Virus record (IMG/VR): IMGVR_UViG_3300000325_000003
Span: 1-62,831 of that record
Direction: 5' to 3' (one strand)
DNA length: 62,831 nt
DNA from: a virus
A program made the translations under genes and the position numbers. Of the stretch, positions 25,354-32,519 are shown in pieces. Below the pieces are notes generated by a model, which was not told where the DNA came from, did no database searches, and saw only the letters and a program-made list of their open reading frames with translations. Position 1 is the first letter of the stretch; every line of letters begins with the position of its first letter.

Positions 25354-26328
25354 ATGATAAAGCTACTATGGAGAACAGATGTCCACATGGGAGATAAAAC
25401 CCCACGCAGACGCACTGGAAACTGGACGGATGATGTGGTCAACAAGCTCAAGTGGATTGGTGATCTCGCTAAGGATAAAGAGATTGACGCTGTACTTGAT
25501 GGTGGAGACTTCTTTGATGTCAAATCACCCACCAAGAATAGCCATAGTTTAGTCCGTAAGGCTTGTGACGCACATGAGGGGTATCCTTGCCCTACTTATG
25601 GTCTAGTCGGCAACCACGATGTAAAATATGGCAATATAGACTACCTACCCGAACAACCTCTAGGAGTCCTATTCTCATCGGGTGTCTTTAAGCAGTTTGG
25701 CGATGATGTAGAAATAAACTTTGAAAAAGATGGGGTCAAAGTTCGTGTAGTCGGTGTGCCTTATCATGGTGTCATTTATGACTTTGATCGGATCAAGAAC
25801 ATAAAAAAGAAAGACGAGGATTACCTACTAGTCGCTAGCCACCTCCTCGCTCGACAAGGTAAGACTGGATCAATGTTTGAGAATGAGGATATAGTTGGAT
25901 ATGACTTCCTTAATGAGAACACAGAAGTAGACGCTTGGTTCTTTGGTCATTGGCACAAAGATCAAGGCATCTCCACGCTCTTAAATGGAGCAAGGGTTGT
26001 CAATGTAGGGTCATTAACAAGAGGTTCTTTACACCTTGATGACTTAGACCGTAGACCTTGTGTGGTAGAGGTTCAAGCCACCAAAGAGTCGCTTAACTTC
26101 ATCAGACACGATGTTCCTGTACGAGATGCCAATGAGGTATTCAAGATCGAGGAAACTGTGCGTGAAAAGGAAGATAAGCAACGAATGATCGACATTGTAG
26201 ACAAGATGAAAGCAGTAGCCACATCGGGTTGGTCTGAACTTACTCTTAAAGAGCGTGTAATGCAGACTATGGGTTCAAATGGAGCTAAGGAAATGGCTAT
26301 CTCTTATCTTGAACAAGTCGAGGATTAA
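25354..26328 (+). CDS. SbcD/Mre11-like (T4 gp47-type) metallophosphoesterase
   Basis: 324 residues. The calcineurin-like metal-binding motifs are in order: W-R-T-D-V-H-M-G (residues 6-13), D-G-G-D-F-F-D (50-56), G-N-H-D-V (87-91), a later H-L-L (about 168) and G-H-W-H (near 203-206). These are the five phosphoesterase motifs of Mre11/SbcD/gp47 nucleases, which work with an SbcC/gp46 ATPase to process DNA ends for recombination-dependent replication. The partner is not in this window. Position 1 W-R-T-D replaces the usual S-D-x-H, but D8 and H10 remain. The last 37 bases are repeated at 26819-26855 beyond an inserted tag gene. Confidence 0.8.
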   Translation: MIKLLWRTDVHMGDKTPRRRTGNWTDDVVNKLKWIGDLAKDKEIDAVLDGGDFFDVKSPTKNSHSLVRKACDAHEGYPCPTYGLVGNHDVKYGNIDYLPEQPLGVLFSSGVFKQFGDDVEINFEKDGVKVRVVGVPYHGVIYDFDRIKNIKKKDEDYLLVASHLLARQGKTGSMFENEDIVGYDFLNENTEVDAWFFGHWHKDQGISTLLNGARVVNVGSLTRGSLHLDDLDRRPCVVEVQATKESLNFIRHDVPVRDANEVFKIEETVREKEDKQRMIDIVDKMKAVATSGWSELTLKERVMQTMGSNGAKEMAISYLEQVED

Positions 26329-26329
26329 G
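26293..26329 (+). repeat. Direct repeat copy 1: 3' end of the metallophosphoesterase gene
   Basis: 37 bases from the ATG of M-A-I-S-Y-L-E-Q-V-E-D to just after the TAA. Copy 2 at 26819-26855 differs at two bases. The tag gene on the minus strand at 26331-26717 lies between them. Confidence 0.85.
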
Positions 26330-26330
26330 A

Positions 26331-26717
26331 TTAAAGACTTTTAAGATAATCTAAAATGTCTTCATCTCTTCTTAATCCGTTTGGTTGGCCTTGGTCATGG
26401 TAGATAATCTCGATTAAGTCGGTTGCGATAAGCACCTGGTCTTTTCTCGGTCTTTCCATAGACATACCAACTACATAACTATGATCAATGTCATCACTAG
26501 TTGAGAAGTGGTTAAAGATTTCGCCTTTTGACATGAAATAAGTTTTCATTCTGCGACCTCCACCATCTTGACCGTACTTATCTTTAAATGGTGCGAAGAG
26601 GGTAAATTGCCCTTGCCCAAGAGCTTCCCTAGCTGGGTGCTTTCGGCCTGCTTGTCTTTCAAGTCTTGCAATCCTTGACTCAAGATTACGAATAACTTCG
26701 GTTGCTGATCTTCTCAT
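26331..26717 (-). CDS. Tag-family protein 4, inserted between duplicated nuclease 3' ends
   Basis: 128 residues from the ATG at 26717 (ATGGAGAA). The frame opens further to 26753 but without a ribosome site. Begins M-R-R-S-A-T-E-V-I-R-N-L-E-S-R-I-A-R-L-E, then R-Q-A-G-R-K-H. The ~100-residue body is mixed alpha/beta (Q-F-T-L-F-A-P-F, T-Y-F-M-S-K-G-E-I-F, I-I-Y-H-D-Q-G-Q). It resembles the bulk of small phage proteins of the M-x-x-Y-x-x-Y type but no family is certain. It lies convergent to the gp47-like gene and is flanked by the 37-base repeat, which implies that it arrived as an insertion. Confidence 0.65.
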   Translation of the reverse strand: MRRSATEVIRNLESRIARLERQAGRKHPAREALGQGQFTLFAPFKDKYGQDGGGRRMKTYFMSKGEIFNHFSTSDDIDHSYVVGMSMERPRKDQVLIATDLIEIIYHDQGQPNGLRRDEDILDYLKSL

Positions 26718-26781
26718 GGTTTTCTCCATTTTGTTTGTGGTTAAAGAGATCACTTATGAGAACCTATAAAAGAACTATTAA
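26718..26781 (-). promoter_or_regulatory. Tag-family upstream leader
   Basis: Minus strand: AATAGTTCTTTTATAGG, then CATAAGTGATCTCTTTAACC and ATGGAGAAAACC before the ATG. Same order and near-identical text as the leaders at 3956, 27327 and 49581. Confidence 0.55.
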
Positions 26782-26818
26782 AACAAGAAATAGATAAAAG
26801 TAGGAATAAGGGGTGGGG

Positions 26819-26855
26819 ATGGCTATCTCTTATCTTGAACGAGTCGAGGACTAAG
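26819..26855 (+). repeat. Direct repeat copy 2: orphan 3' end of the metallophosphoesterase gene
   Basis: A displaced copy of the last 37 bases of the gp47-like gene (35/37 identical by my count), not attached to any coding frame, followed three bases later by the end of the next tag gene. It marks a past insertion or duplication. Confidence 0.85.
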
Positions 26856-26858
26856 TTA

Positions 26859-27326
26859 TTAGGCTTTTGTGATGTCATAGTCTGCACGAGCCTTTAGATT
26901 GCTCTTTAGGATGCTCTGTAGTTTATTAGCACAAGAGTTATAACTTTGGCTCTCACATCCAGTAGCAACAAATACTTGATAGAGACAACTCCAACAACCA
27001 CCTTGAAGATTGTCTGATCCGTCATCAAGACCCCAACTGATTTGTAGTTGACCCCCCCCTATATCAACATATGCGTATAGGCTTGTTCCTCTCTCAATGT
27101 CTCCTTCCTCGATTCCTTCTTCAAGACTGGATTTAGCAGACTCAATATCACTGTTAACTTCTGCAATAATCTCTGCAAAAGTCATGTCGGTGTTTCGATC
27201 TCTTGGGTGACCTGTGTACCAACCTGTACTGATCTTTAGACCAGAATGTTTGTTGGCAGTACGACCTTCAAGACGAGCAATCCTCATCTGAAGGTTGCGA
27301 ATAATTTCTGATGCTGATCTTTTCAT
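26859..27326 (-). CDS. Tag-family protein 5 (155 residues)
   Basis: From the ATG at 27326 (ATGGAGAA). Begins M-K-R-S-A-S-E-I-I-R-N-L-Q-M-R-I-A-R-L-E, then G-R-T-A-N-K-H. The body holds an acidic helix (D-I-E-S-A-K-S-S-L-E-E-G-I-E-E-G) and then beta text with three Cys (G-G-C-W-S-C-L-Y, A-T-G-C-E). Ends basic. No family recognised. It abuts copy 2 of the nuclease 3' end repeat, so it and tag protein 4 form two similar convergent units. Confidence 0.65.
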   Translation of the reverse strand: MKRSASEIIRNLQMRIARLEGRTANKHSGLKISTGWYTGHPRDRNTDMTFAEIIAEVNSDIESAKSSLEEGIEEGDIERGTSLYAYVDIGGGQLQISWGLDDGSDNLQGGCWSCLYQVFVATGCESQSYNSCANKLQSILKSNLKARADYDITKA

Positions 27327-27390
27327 GGTTTTTCTCCATTTTGTTAAGGTTAATGAGATCACTTAAGATCAATTATAAATAAACTATTAA
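27327..27390 (-). promoter_or_regulatory. Tag-family upstream leader
   Basis: Minus strand TTAATAGTTTATTTATAATTG, then ATCTTAAGTGATCTCATTAACC and ATGGAGAAAAACC. It is the clearest copy of the leader and includes a good motif A. Confidence 0.6.
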
Positions 27391-29465
27391 AATCTATACC
27401 TCAACCTAGAGTACCTAAGACCACTAGACGAGTTTCCTACACAAATCGCTACTGCGTCCTTATCTCCAATCAGCACTGCCTTATCCTTCGCTCTCGTGAC
27501 AGCGGTGTAGAGCAAAGAGCGTTGTAAGAGGTTTGAACTATGTTCGGTGGTCATAGGCATAATGATGGTGTCGTACTCAAGACCTTGGCTCTTATGAACA
27601 GTCGTAGCATAAGCGAGTCTCAATAGCTTCCTTACTTGATCAGAAGGGATGTCTACGATTTGATCTTTTACACCTTTGATGAGTACGCTCACGCTTGTTT
27701 TATCAATCGACCTAATACGACCTATATCACCATTATAAACATTGAGGTCATACTCATTCTTGGTGATCATAACTCGATCACCTACTCGGATTGAATCTTT
27801 ACCTACCCGAATGAAAGCACCTCCTATATCGGGGTTCAAAGCAGATCTAAGCTCTCTGTTAAGATTAGTAACACCCACTTTGCCATGATGAGTAGGACTA
27901 ACCACATGGAAATCTATTTGATCCATGTGAAGCTCTTTACACCGTCCCACAATTTCATCGAGAATGTCTTGTGAGGTATAACGATCAATGAACTGATAAT
28001 CTTTATTGTGTTGTGGCACTTCACCTGCATGGATCTTGTGAGCGGCAATTGTCACCCCACTCCCCTCTCCTTGCCTAAAGATTTCTGTAAGGTGTTCTCT
28101 CGGTACTGCGTTCGACTCAATAAGTTCCGAAAGAACAAACCCTGCACCAACAGGTGGAAGCTGTGCTATATCACCTACCATGATGACTCGACACTTGGGT
28201 GAGATGCCTTTCATCACACGCCACATGAGGTGTAAGTCAATCATAGAGGATTCGTCTATAATGACAACTGACTCTGGTCGAGGATTCTGAGGATTATGTC
28301 TCCATAGTTCTCGACTTGGGTCATTGCTATTGCCAATACCTTTAACTCCACTTTCTTCATCTTTCTTAACCCCTTCATAATCAGACTTGTCCTTCTTATC
28401 CTCTGAGGGCAATCCTGCACCGAACGCTCTATGGACTGTGAAAGCGTCCATATTGGTTAATGCACTAGCTCGTTTAGCGGCTATTCCTGTGGGGGCGATG
28501 AGTAAGATACTTTCTTTACGATCACGCAAGATTTTACAGAGCGTATTAAGGATAGTCGTCTTACCTGTTCCTGGTAATCCTGTCACGATTGAAAAAGGCT
28601 CTATAAGACCCTGTTGGATTGCTTTGAGTTGTGTATTGGTCAATGGGTAGCGTGAATATGCTTTAATGTCATCAATACTTATTGATTGAAGCATACTATT
28701 CACTCGGAGAGGAGATTTAATTTCTTCGGCAACAGCTACCTCCATTTTATGATAAGAAGGCAAATAAAGGGCAATAGAGGAGTCTTGTGATATCTTATCT
28801 ACCACAATGCGAGTCGGCTTCGCCTCTTTCATCGACTTGATGACTTGACCTATCTCTTTCGGGTTCGTCAAGCCTGTGAGGATAGCAGTATCTTTGAATA
28901 CCGTATTTGTGTCTAAATAACAATGACCTTGATACACACCTTGAAGCATAGACCAAAAGATAGAGGCTTCAACTCGACCTTCATTTTCTGGGTCAAAGTC
29001 CTTTTTAAGAAGCGTCTTAGCAATTTCATCAGCACCTTGAAAAGAGACACCTTTATAAACCAACGACCAAGGGTTTTTAGCAATAGAACTCGGAGATATT
29101 TGAACATCATTCCAAATAGAGTTTATGATGTTCAAAGGCACTCCTGCTTCAGACAGACTTGAGATAACCTCGATGGACTCTTGCATAAGAGGGTCAGACC
29201 AATCTGCCCAACTGTAGAGAGCCGACCCTTTAAGATACTTAGGGTTAATCGGATTACGAACTATATCAAGGTTCTTCTTCCCATTACGCTTGTCGAGGAC
29301 TTCCTTACCTTGAAAGGTAAATACTTGACCTTTTGAAACAGGGCCTGCAATCTTACCTTTGACCACGATAGGCTTTGTATCGGCCTCAGAAGCTACGATA
29401 CACCTTAGAATATAATAAGGTGGGTTGGCAAAAATCTGCCCCAACACTTTGGCAACATAAAACAC
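27387..29465 (-). CDS. RecD2-like SF1B DNA helicase
   Basis: 692 residues, starting at GTG 29465 with AAAGGA eight bases upstream. Walker A is G296-L-P-G-T-G-K-T303. Walker B is V-V-I-I-D-E-S-S-M-I-D. Motif III is V-G-D-I-A-Q-L-P-P-V-G-A-G. Motifs V-VI are T-V-H-K-S-Q-G-L-E-Y-D and L-Y-T-A-V-T-R-A. The long N-terminal region (~260 residues) with an OB-like start is typical of RecD2, a 5'-3' helicase acting at forks and breaks. A Walker-A-proximal linker insert (about residues 350-385, rich in K and D) is unusual. In this phage it probably supports replication and recombination with the gp47-like nuclease next door. Confidence 0.88.
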   Translation of the reverse strand: MFYVAKVLGQIFANPPYYILRCIVASEADTKPIVVKGKIAGPVSKGQVFTFQGKEVLDKRNGKKNLDIVRNPINPKYLKGSALYSWADWSDPLMQESIEVISSLSEAGVPLNIINSIWNDVQISPSSIAKNPWSLVYKGVSFQGADEIAKTLLKKDFDPENEGRVEASIFWSMLQGVYQGHCYLDTNTVFKDTAILTGLTNPKEIGQVIKSMKEAKPTRIVVDKISQDSSIALYLPSYHKMEVAVAEEIKSPLRVNSMLQSISIDDIKAYSRYPLTNTQLKAIQQGLIEPFSIVTGLPGTGKTTILNTLCKILRDRKESILLIAPTGIAAKRASALTNMDAFTVHRAFGAGLPSEDKKDKSDYEGVKKDEESGVKGIGNSNDPSRELWRHNPQNPRPESVVIIDESSMIDLHLMWRVMKGISPKCRVIMVGDIAQLPPVGAGFVLSELIESNAVPREHLTEIFRQGEGSGVTIAAHKIHAGEVPQHNKDYQFIDRYTSQDILDEIVGRCKELHMDQIDFHVVSPTHHGKVGVTNLNRELRSALNPDIGGAFIRVGKDSIRVGDRVMITKNEYDLNVYNGDIGRIRSIDKTSVSVLIKGVKDQIVDIPSDQVRKLLRLAYATTVHKSQGLEYDTIIMPMTTEHSSNLLQRSLLYTAVTRAKDKAVLIGDKDAVAICVGNSSSGLRYSRLRYRF

Positions 29466-29579
29466 GAGAAGTCCTTTCTCTACTTAGGAGATCATTTTCT
29501 TGTGTTATATGATTTAACCCTAATACATCTAGCTGTTCGAGAGGAACTGCTCCATAGTAGTTGAACTCATCTTAGCCCC

Positions 29580-30176
29580 TTATTTTAAAAGATCGAACTC
29601 TTCTTTAGTTATATCTACTGGGTAGGGGTTGGGTTTGATGAGATGAGGATGGAACTCCACAAACATCGGCCCATGACAAACCTTTTGGATTGCGTCAAGA
29701 TTCTTCTGTGTGTCTTCCCAAACAGAAACACTTGTGATGTTTGGGTACTTCTTTAAGAGATCAAACACTAACTTGGCTTTATACCTCGCTGTCGATCCAG
29801 TTCCTGGCTTTAAGTGTACCTCATCAAAATCAAGACCCTTCCCCTTTAACAACTCTGCAACACGATAACGCATCGCACCATTGTCATTAGGGCGACCTGT
29901 ACACATGATCGCAAGAGTGTCCATATCAGAGATTGATCTCTTAGCCTCAGAAACAACCCCACCATACCAATAATCCCCACTTGGCTTTTGAGGGACAAAA
30001 GGTTCACTCAAACTAATTGCCTCATTAAACCAATAGCCCATCTTTTTCTTCGACCACCACTCTGGTGGTTCGGGGCTTCTGAAGAGGGTATTGTCAAAGT
30101 CAAATATGTGAAGCTCAAGATTTTCTGAGCTTGTTTTCATATACTTTGTAGCAACTCTCGCAACAAGATTTCTCAT
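29580..30176 (-). CDS. HAD-SAK family phosphatase (Swiss-army-knife RNA-repair type)
   Basis: 198 residues. After a short basic leader (L-V-A-R-V-A-T-K-Y-M-K) comes the HAD motif I I-F-D-F-D-N-T-L-F (D26, D28), motif II C-T-G-R and the C-terminal W-E-D (motif IV). This matches HAD_SAK_1, the HAD domain found in Swiss-army-knife RNA-repair proteins, where it is proposed to remove 3' or 2'-3' phosphates from broken RNA ends. A paralogue lies at 55588, where it is fused to the tag. A 2H-type phosphoesterase is ~1.6 kb away. AAAGGAGAACGAAC precedes the ATG. Motif A type sequence near 30191 precedes it. Confidence 0.7.
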   Translation of the reverse strand: MRNLVARVATKYMKTSSENLELHIFDFDNTLFRSPEPPEWWSKKKMGYWFNEAISLSEPFVPQKPSGDYWYGGVVSEAKRSISDMDTLAIMCTGRPNDNGAMRYRVAELLKGKGLDFDEVHLKPGTGSTARYKAKLVFDLLKKYPNITSVSVWEDTQKNLDAIQKVCHGPMFVEFHPHLIKPNPYPVDITKEEFDLLK

Positions 30177-30230
30177 GTTCGTTCTCCTTTAAGGTATTAT
30201 AAACAATCAACAGTAATAAAGGATCTACAA

Positions 30231-31112
30231 ATGATTGTTATACTTTCTCCGACATCACAGTTAGCTACCGACACTCTTAGGGTATCAAACCCTCCTGCAT
30301 TATCAGTTGAAGCAGAATATGGAGGGTTCGTCCTTGAGGGTACAAAATACACTGCCGCTCACCATCAACCTCTAGGTTCTCCTTATGTTGGAAGACACCT
30401 CACACCCTTTGGTAGACCTGCCCCTTGTAATGATGCAGGCATACCGAAACTCAATGAAGATGAGGTCGCACTGATCTCTCATATAGACATCGACACTCTA
30501 GGTGGGCTTATGCGAGCTACAGATCAGTTCGTGGATAATGGAGTCTTTTGGTTCTATGCTGAACATATTGACACCAACGGAATCCACAAGGCAAAACAAG
30601 ACCACCCTTGTTGGGTTCTATATAATGGATTAATTGCATGGATTAACGAGAACCACCCAGAGATAGACCCGAAAAGAAACAACGATGTAACCGATTTCTG
30701 CTATCAGGCGTTCGACTTCATTAAAGAAATGCTCACTGATGGTCAGATCGCTACTCAAATGGGTAATGCTCATATCTCTATTCAAGAAAAGCTCGATGAG
30801 TCTACCCTCGTAGAGATGCGACCCTGTGGCTTGATCGTTAGACGAACAAGAGGAGAAAAGGTAAATCATCTTTATCGTGAAGAAAATGCAGTCATAACCT
30901 TCGATGAAAAGTATAAGAAGATTAGGATTTCTACTGCTGACCCCATTAAAAATCTATCTTGCAGACGACTCGTTCAAGAATGGTGGGGTGATCGAGCTGG
31001 TGGACATGATCAGATCGCAGGTTCTGCAAGAGGTCAAATCATGTCCGAAGATCAGTTTAAAGAAGCAATAGAAAGGTTTGAAACTGAACTGACTAGATCA
31101 TTACAAAGGTAA
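30231..31112 (+). CDS. Possible DHH-family phosphoesterase
   Basis: 293 residues. Residues 83-92 read S-H-I-D-I-D-T-L-G-G, reminiscent of the S-H-x-D-x-D core of DHH phosphoesterases. The C-terminal D-R-A-G-G-H-D-Q-I-A-G-S-A-R-G resembles the DHHA1 substrate loop G-G-H-x-x-A-A-G. T-A-A-H-H-Q-P near residue 45 could supply metal ligands. DHH enzymes cut small oligonucleotides, cyclic dinucleotides or pyrophosphate; a RecJ- or NrnA-like role would fit next to repair genes. The match is partial, so another hydrolase is possible. Divergent from the HAD-SAK gene with only 54 bases between the starts. Confidence 0.45.
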   Translation: MIVILSPTSQLATDTLRVSNPPALSVEAEYGGFVLEGTKYTAAHHQPLGSPYVGRHLTPFGRPAPCNDAGIPKLNEDEVALISHIDIDTLGGLMRATDQFVDNGVFWFYAEHIDTNGIHKAKQDHPCWVLYNGLIAWINENHPEIDPKRNNDVTDFCYQAFDFIKEMLTDGQIATQMGNAHISIQEKLDESTLVEMRPCGLIVRRTRGEKVNHLYREENAVITFDEKYKKIRISTADPIKNLSCRRLVQEWWGDRAGGHDQIAGSARGQIMSEDQFKEAIERFETELTRSLQR

Positions 31113-31114
31113 AG

Positions 31115-31708
31115 CTAAAAACCCTTCTCTTTGAGTGTCTTCTTATACTCAGACCATGATCTCCTAAAGGTTAGCATGAAACCCTCAAGATCATCATAAA
31201 GACTAGATGGAGTGAGTACACCAGAGAGCTTAGGTAAACCCCAACCACCGTTAAAGAGATCCTGTAAAAAGTCATCTGTAGATGTGTGGCCAGTATGTTC
31301 TCGTTCATCGCTGAAGTTGATCGAATACTCGACCATCTCTTCACCATAGCTAAACTCGATGTCGATCTGTAAACGATCTTCATCACAGATCATCACACCA
31401 CAAAAGTCACATTCTTCCTCTGTAGTTTCTTCGACTCGAAACCCAAGCTCATGTAGAACTTTGAGGAACGCACCAATTGCGTAAAAAGTGTTCTGACCTT
31501 CTAGGATCTCATCAGTGACCCCACGAACACCATTACGCTTCTCAGTCATGGATTGCTCGATGAGATTCTGTCGAGCGTTTTCCTCGATAGCACACTCAAA
31601 CATCAAACCATAAGTTTTAAAGGTATCGAGGACACCTTTTAGTGCTGTGTCAGCTTCAAGAAAGTCTGCGAAGATGAACTTCTCGTCCTCTTGATAATCT
31701 TCTTGCAT
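31115..31708 (-). CDS. Unknown acidic protein with a C-x2-C pair
   Basis: 197 residues, strongly acidic. Contains C-D-F-C-G-V-M-I-C-D-E-D near residue 100 and an aromatic-rich C-terminus (M-L-T-F-R-R-S-W-S-E-Y-K-K-T-L). Helical N-terminus (L-E-A-D-T-A-L-K-G-V-L-D-T-F). No known family. Convergent with the DHH-like gene (3-base gap). GAGGA before the ATG. Motif B variant at 31731-31746 upstream. Confidence 0.5.
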   Translation of the reverse strand: MQEDYQEDEKFIFADFLEADTALKGVLDTFKTYGLMFECAIEENARQNLIEQSMTEKRNGVRGVTDEILEGQNTFYAIGAFLKVLHELGFRVEETTEEECDFCGVMICDEDRLQIDIEFSYGEEMVEYSINFSDEREHTGHTSTDDFLQDLFNGGWGLPKLSGVLTPSSLYDDLEGFMLTFRRSWSEYKKTLKEKGF

Positions 31709-31730
31709 ATTGTCCTCCGTTCTAAGGGGT

Positions 31731-31746
31731 ATAAATAAAGGGTTAC
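31731..31746 (-). promoter_or_regulatory. Promoter-like motif B variant
   Basis: Minus strand GTAACCCTTTATTTAT, 23 bases before the start at 31708 and followed by ACCCC. It differs from the main form at one base. Confidence 0.45.
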
Positions 31747-31807
31747 AAATCGACCCTCATATCTACTAACGAACCCTAGAACACAAATCGGACAACTTTT
31801 CTTCGAT

Positions 31808-32371
31808 TTATTTTTTATCTTGACCGAAATCCCAAGGTAAATCGTACATATCTTGACCCGAACGAGCATCTTTCCAACCGATCCTAGCTTGGAGTGAACC
31901 ACGAGCGGGGATGATTTCTCCCTTTGCAAGAAGCTCGTTGCTGTATTTAGCTCCCACGCCATTGGTTGCGATGGTGATGTGAGGATCATCATTCTTAACA
32001 AGTCGAGATAGAGGGCCTTTAGGCTCTACAAGTACAGCCATCCCCTTATCATCATGTGCGTAGCCCACGATGTCTAATACAACGGGTTTGCCGATTAGAT
32101 CAGCATAAGGTTCAAGAATGTTGGACTCGGCCCGACCTTCTCTCTTAAGAGCTTTCTTATCCTTTTTATCAAAGAACTCGATGGTCATGTGGTGAGCGGC
32201 AACTTTCCACCCCATTGCTTCGGGATCAAGACCTGCTTGATCCTGAAACCAATTAAGTAAGTCTCTCGTGTCGATAACTGCTTCTGCAAACATAACACTT
32301 GCAGGTTTCTCTTCGGCAAGCTTCCTCATGTGTGTAGAGGCAACTCTTCGGATCATGCGATTGTAGTTCAT
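31808..32371 (-). CDS. 2H-phosphoesterase-like protein (LigT/CPDase type)
   Basis: 187 residues. Two H-x-T-x motifs 70 residues apart, H61-M-T-I and H131-I-T-I, are the double signature of 2H phosphoesterases, which open 2',3'-cyclic phosphates or join/break RNA ends. The N-terminus (M-I-R-R-V-A-S-T-H-M-R-K-L) is a basic leader like that of the HAD-SAK protein at 29580-30176 and may be a second targeting peptide. Combined with the two HAD-SAK proteins it suggests an RNA-end healing system. AAAAGGAGT precedes the ATG. Confidence 0.6.
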   Translation of the reverse strand: MNYNRMIRRVASTHMRKLAEEKPASVMFAEAVIDTRDLLNWFQDQAGLDPEAMGWKVAAHHMTIEFFDKKDKKALKREGRAESNILEPYADLIGKPVVLDIVGYAHDDKGMAVLVEPKGPLSRLVKNDDPHITIATNGVGAKYSNELLAKGEIIPARGSLQARIGWKDARSGQDMYDLPWDFGQDKK

Positions 32372-32411
32372 ATTAAACTCCTTTTAGGTTTGATTAAATG
32401 CATATAAACTA

Positions 32412-32433
32412 GAGCTTATAAACAATCTACAAA
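32412..32433 (-). promoter_or_regulatory. Promoter-like motif A
   Basis: Minus strand TTGTAGATTGTTTATAAG, about 45 bases before the 2H gene start at 32371. Confidence 0.4.
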
Positions 32434-32439
32434 TAGAGT

Positions 32440-32455
32440 GTAACCCCTTATCTAT
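32440..32455 (+). promoter_or_regulatory. Promoter-like motif B of the SNF2 gene
   Basis: GTAACCCCTTATCTAT, 64 bases before the ATG at 32520. One of four near-perfect copies of the motif. Confidence 0.5.
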
Positions 32456-32519
32456 TGAGTTGTGTGGGAAAGGTATATAGACCGAACCCAAACCCCTTAC
32501 TCCAAACAAGGAGATCCCA

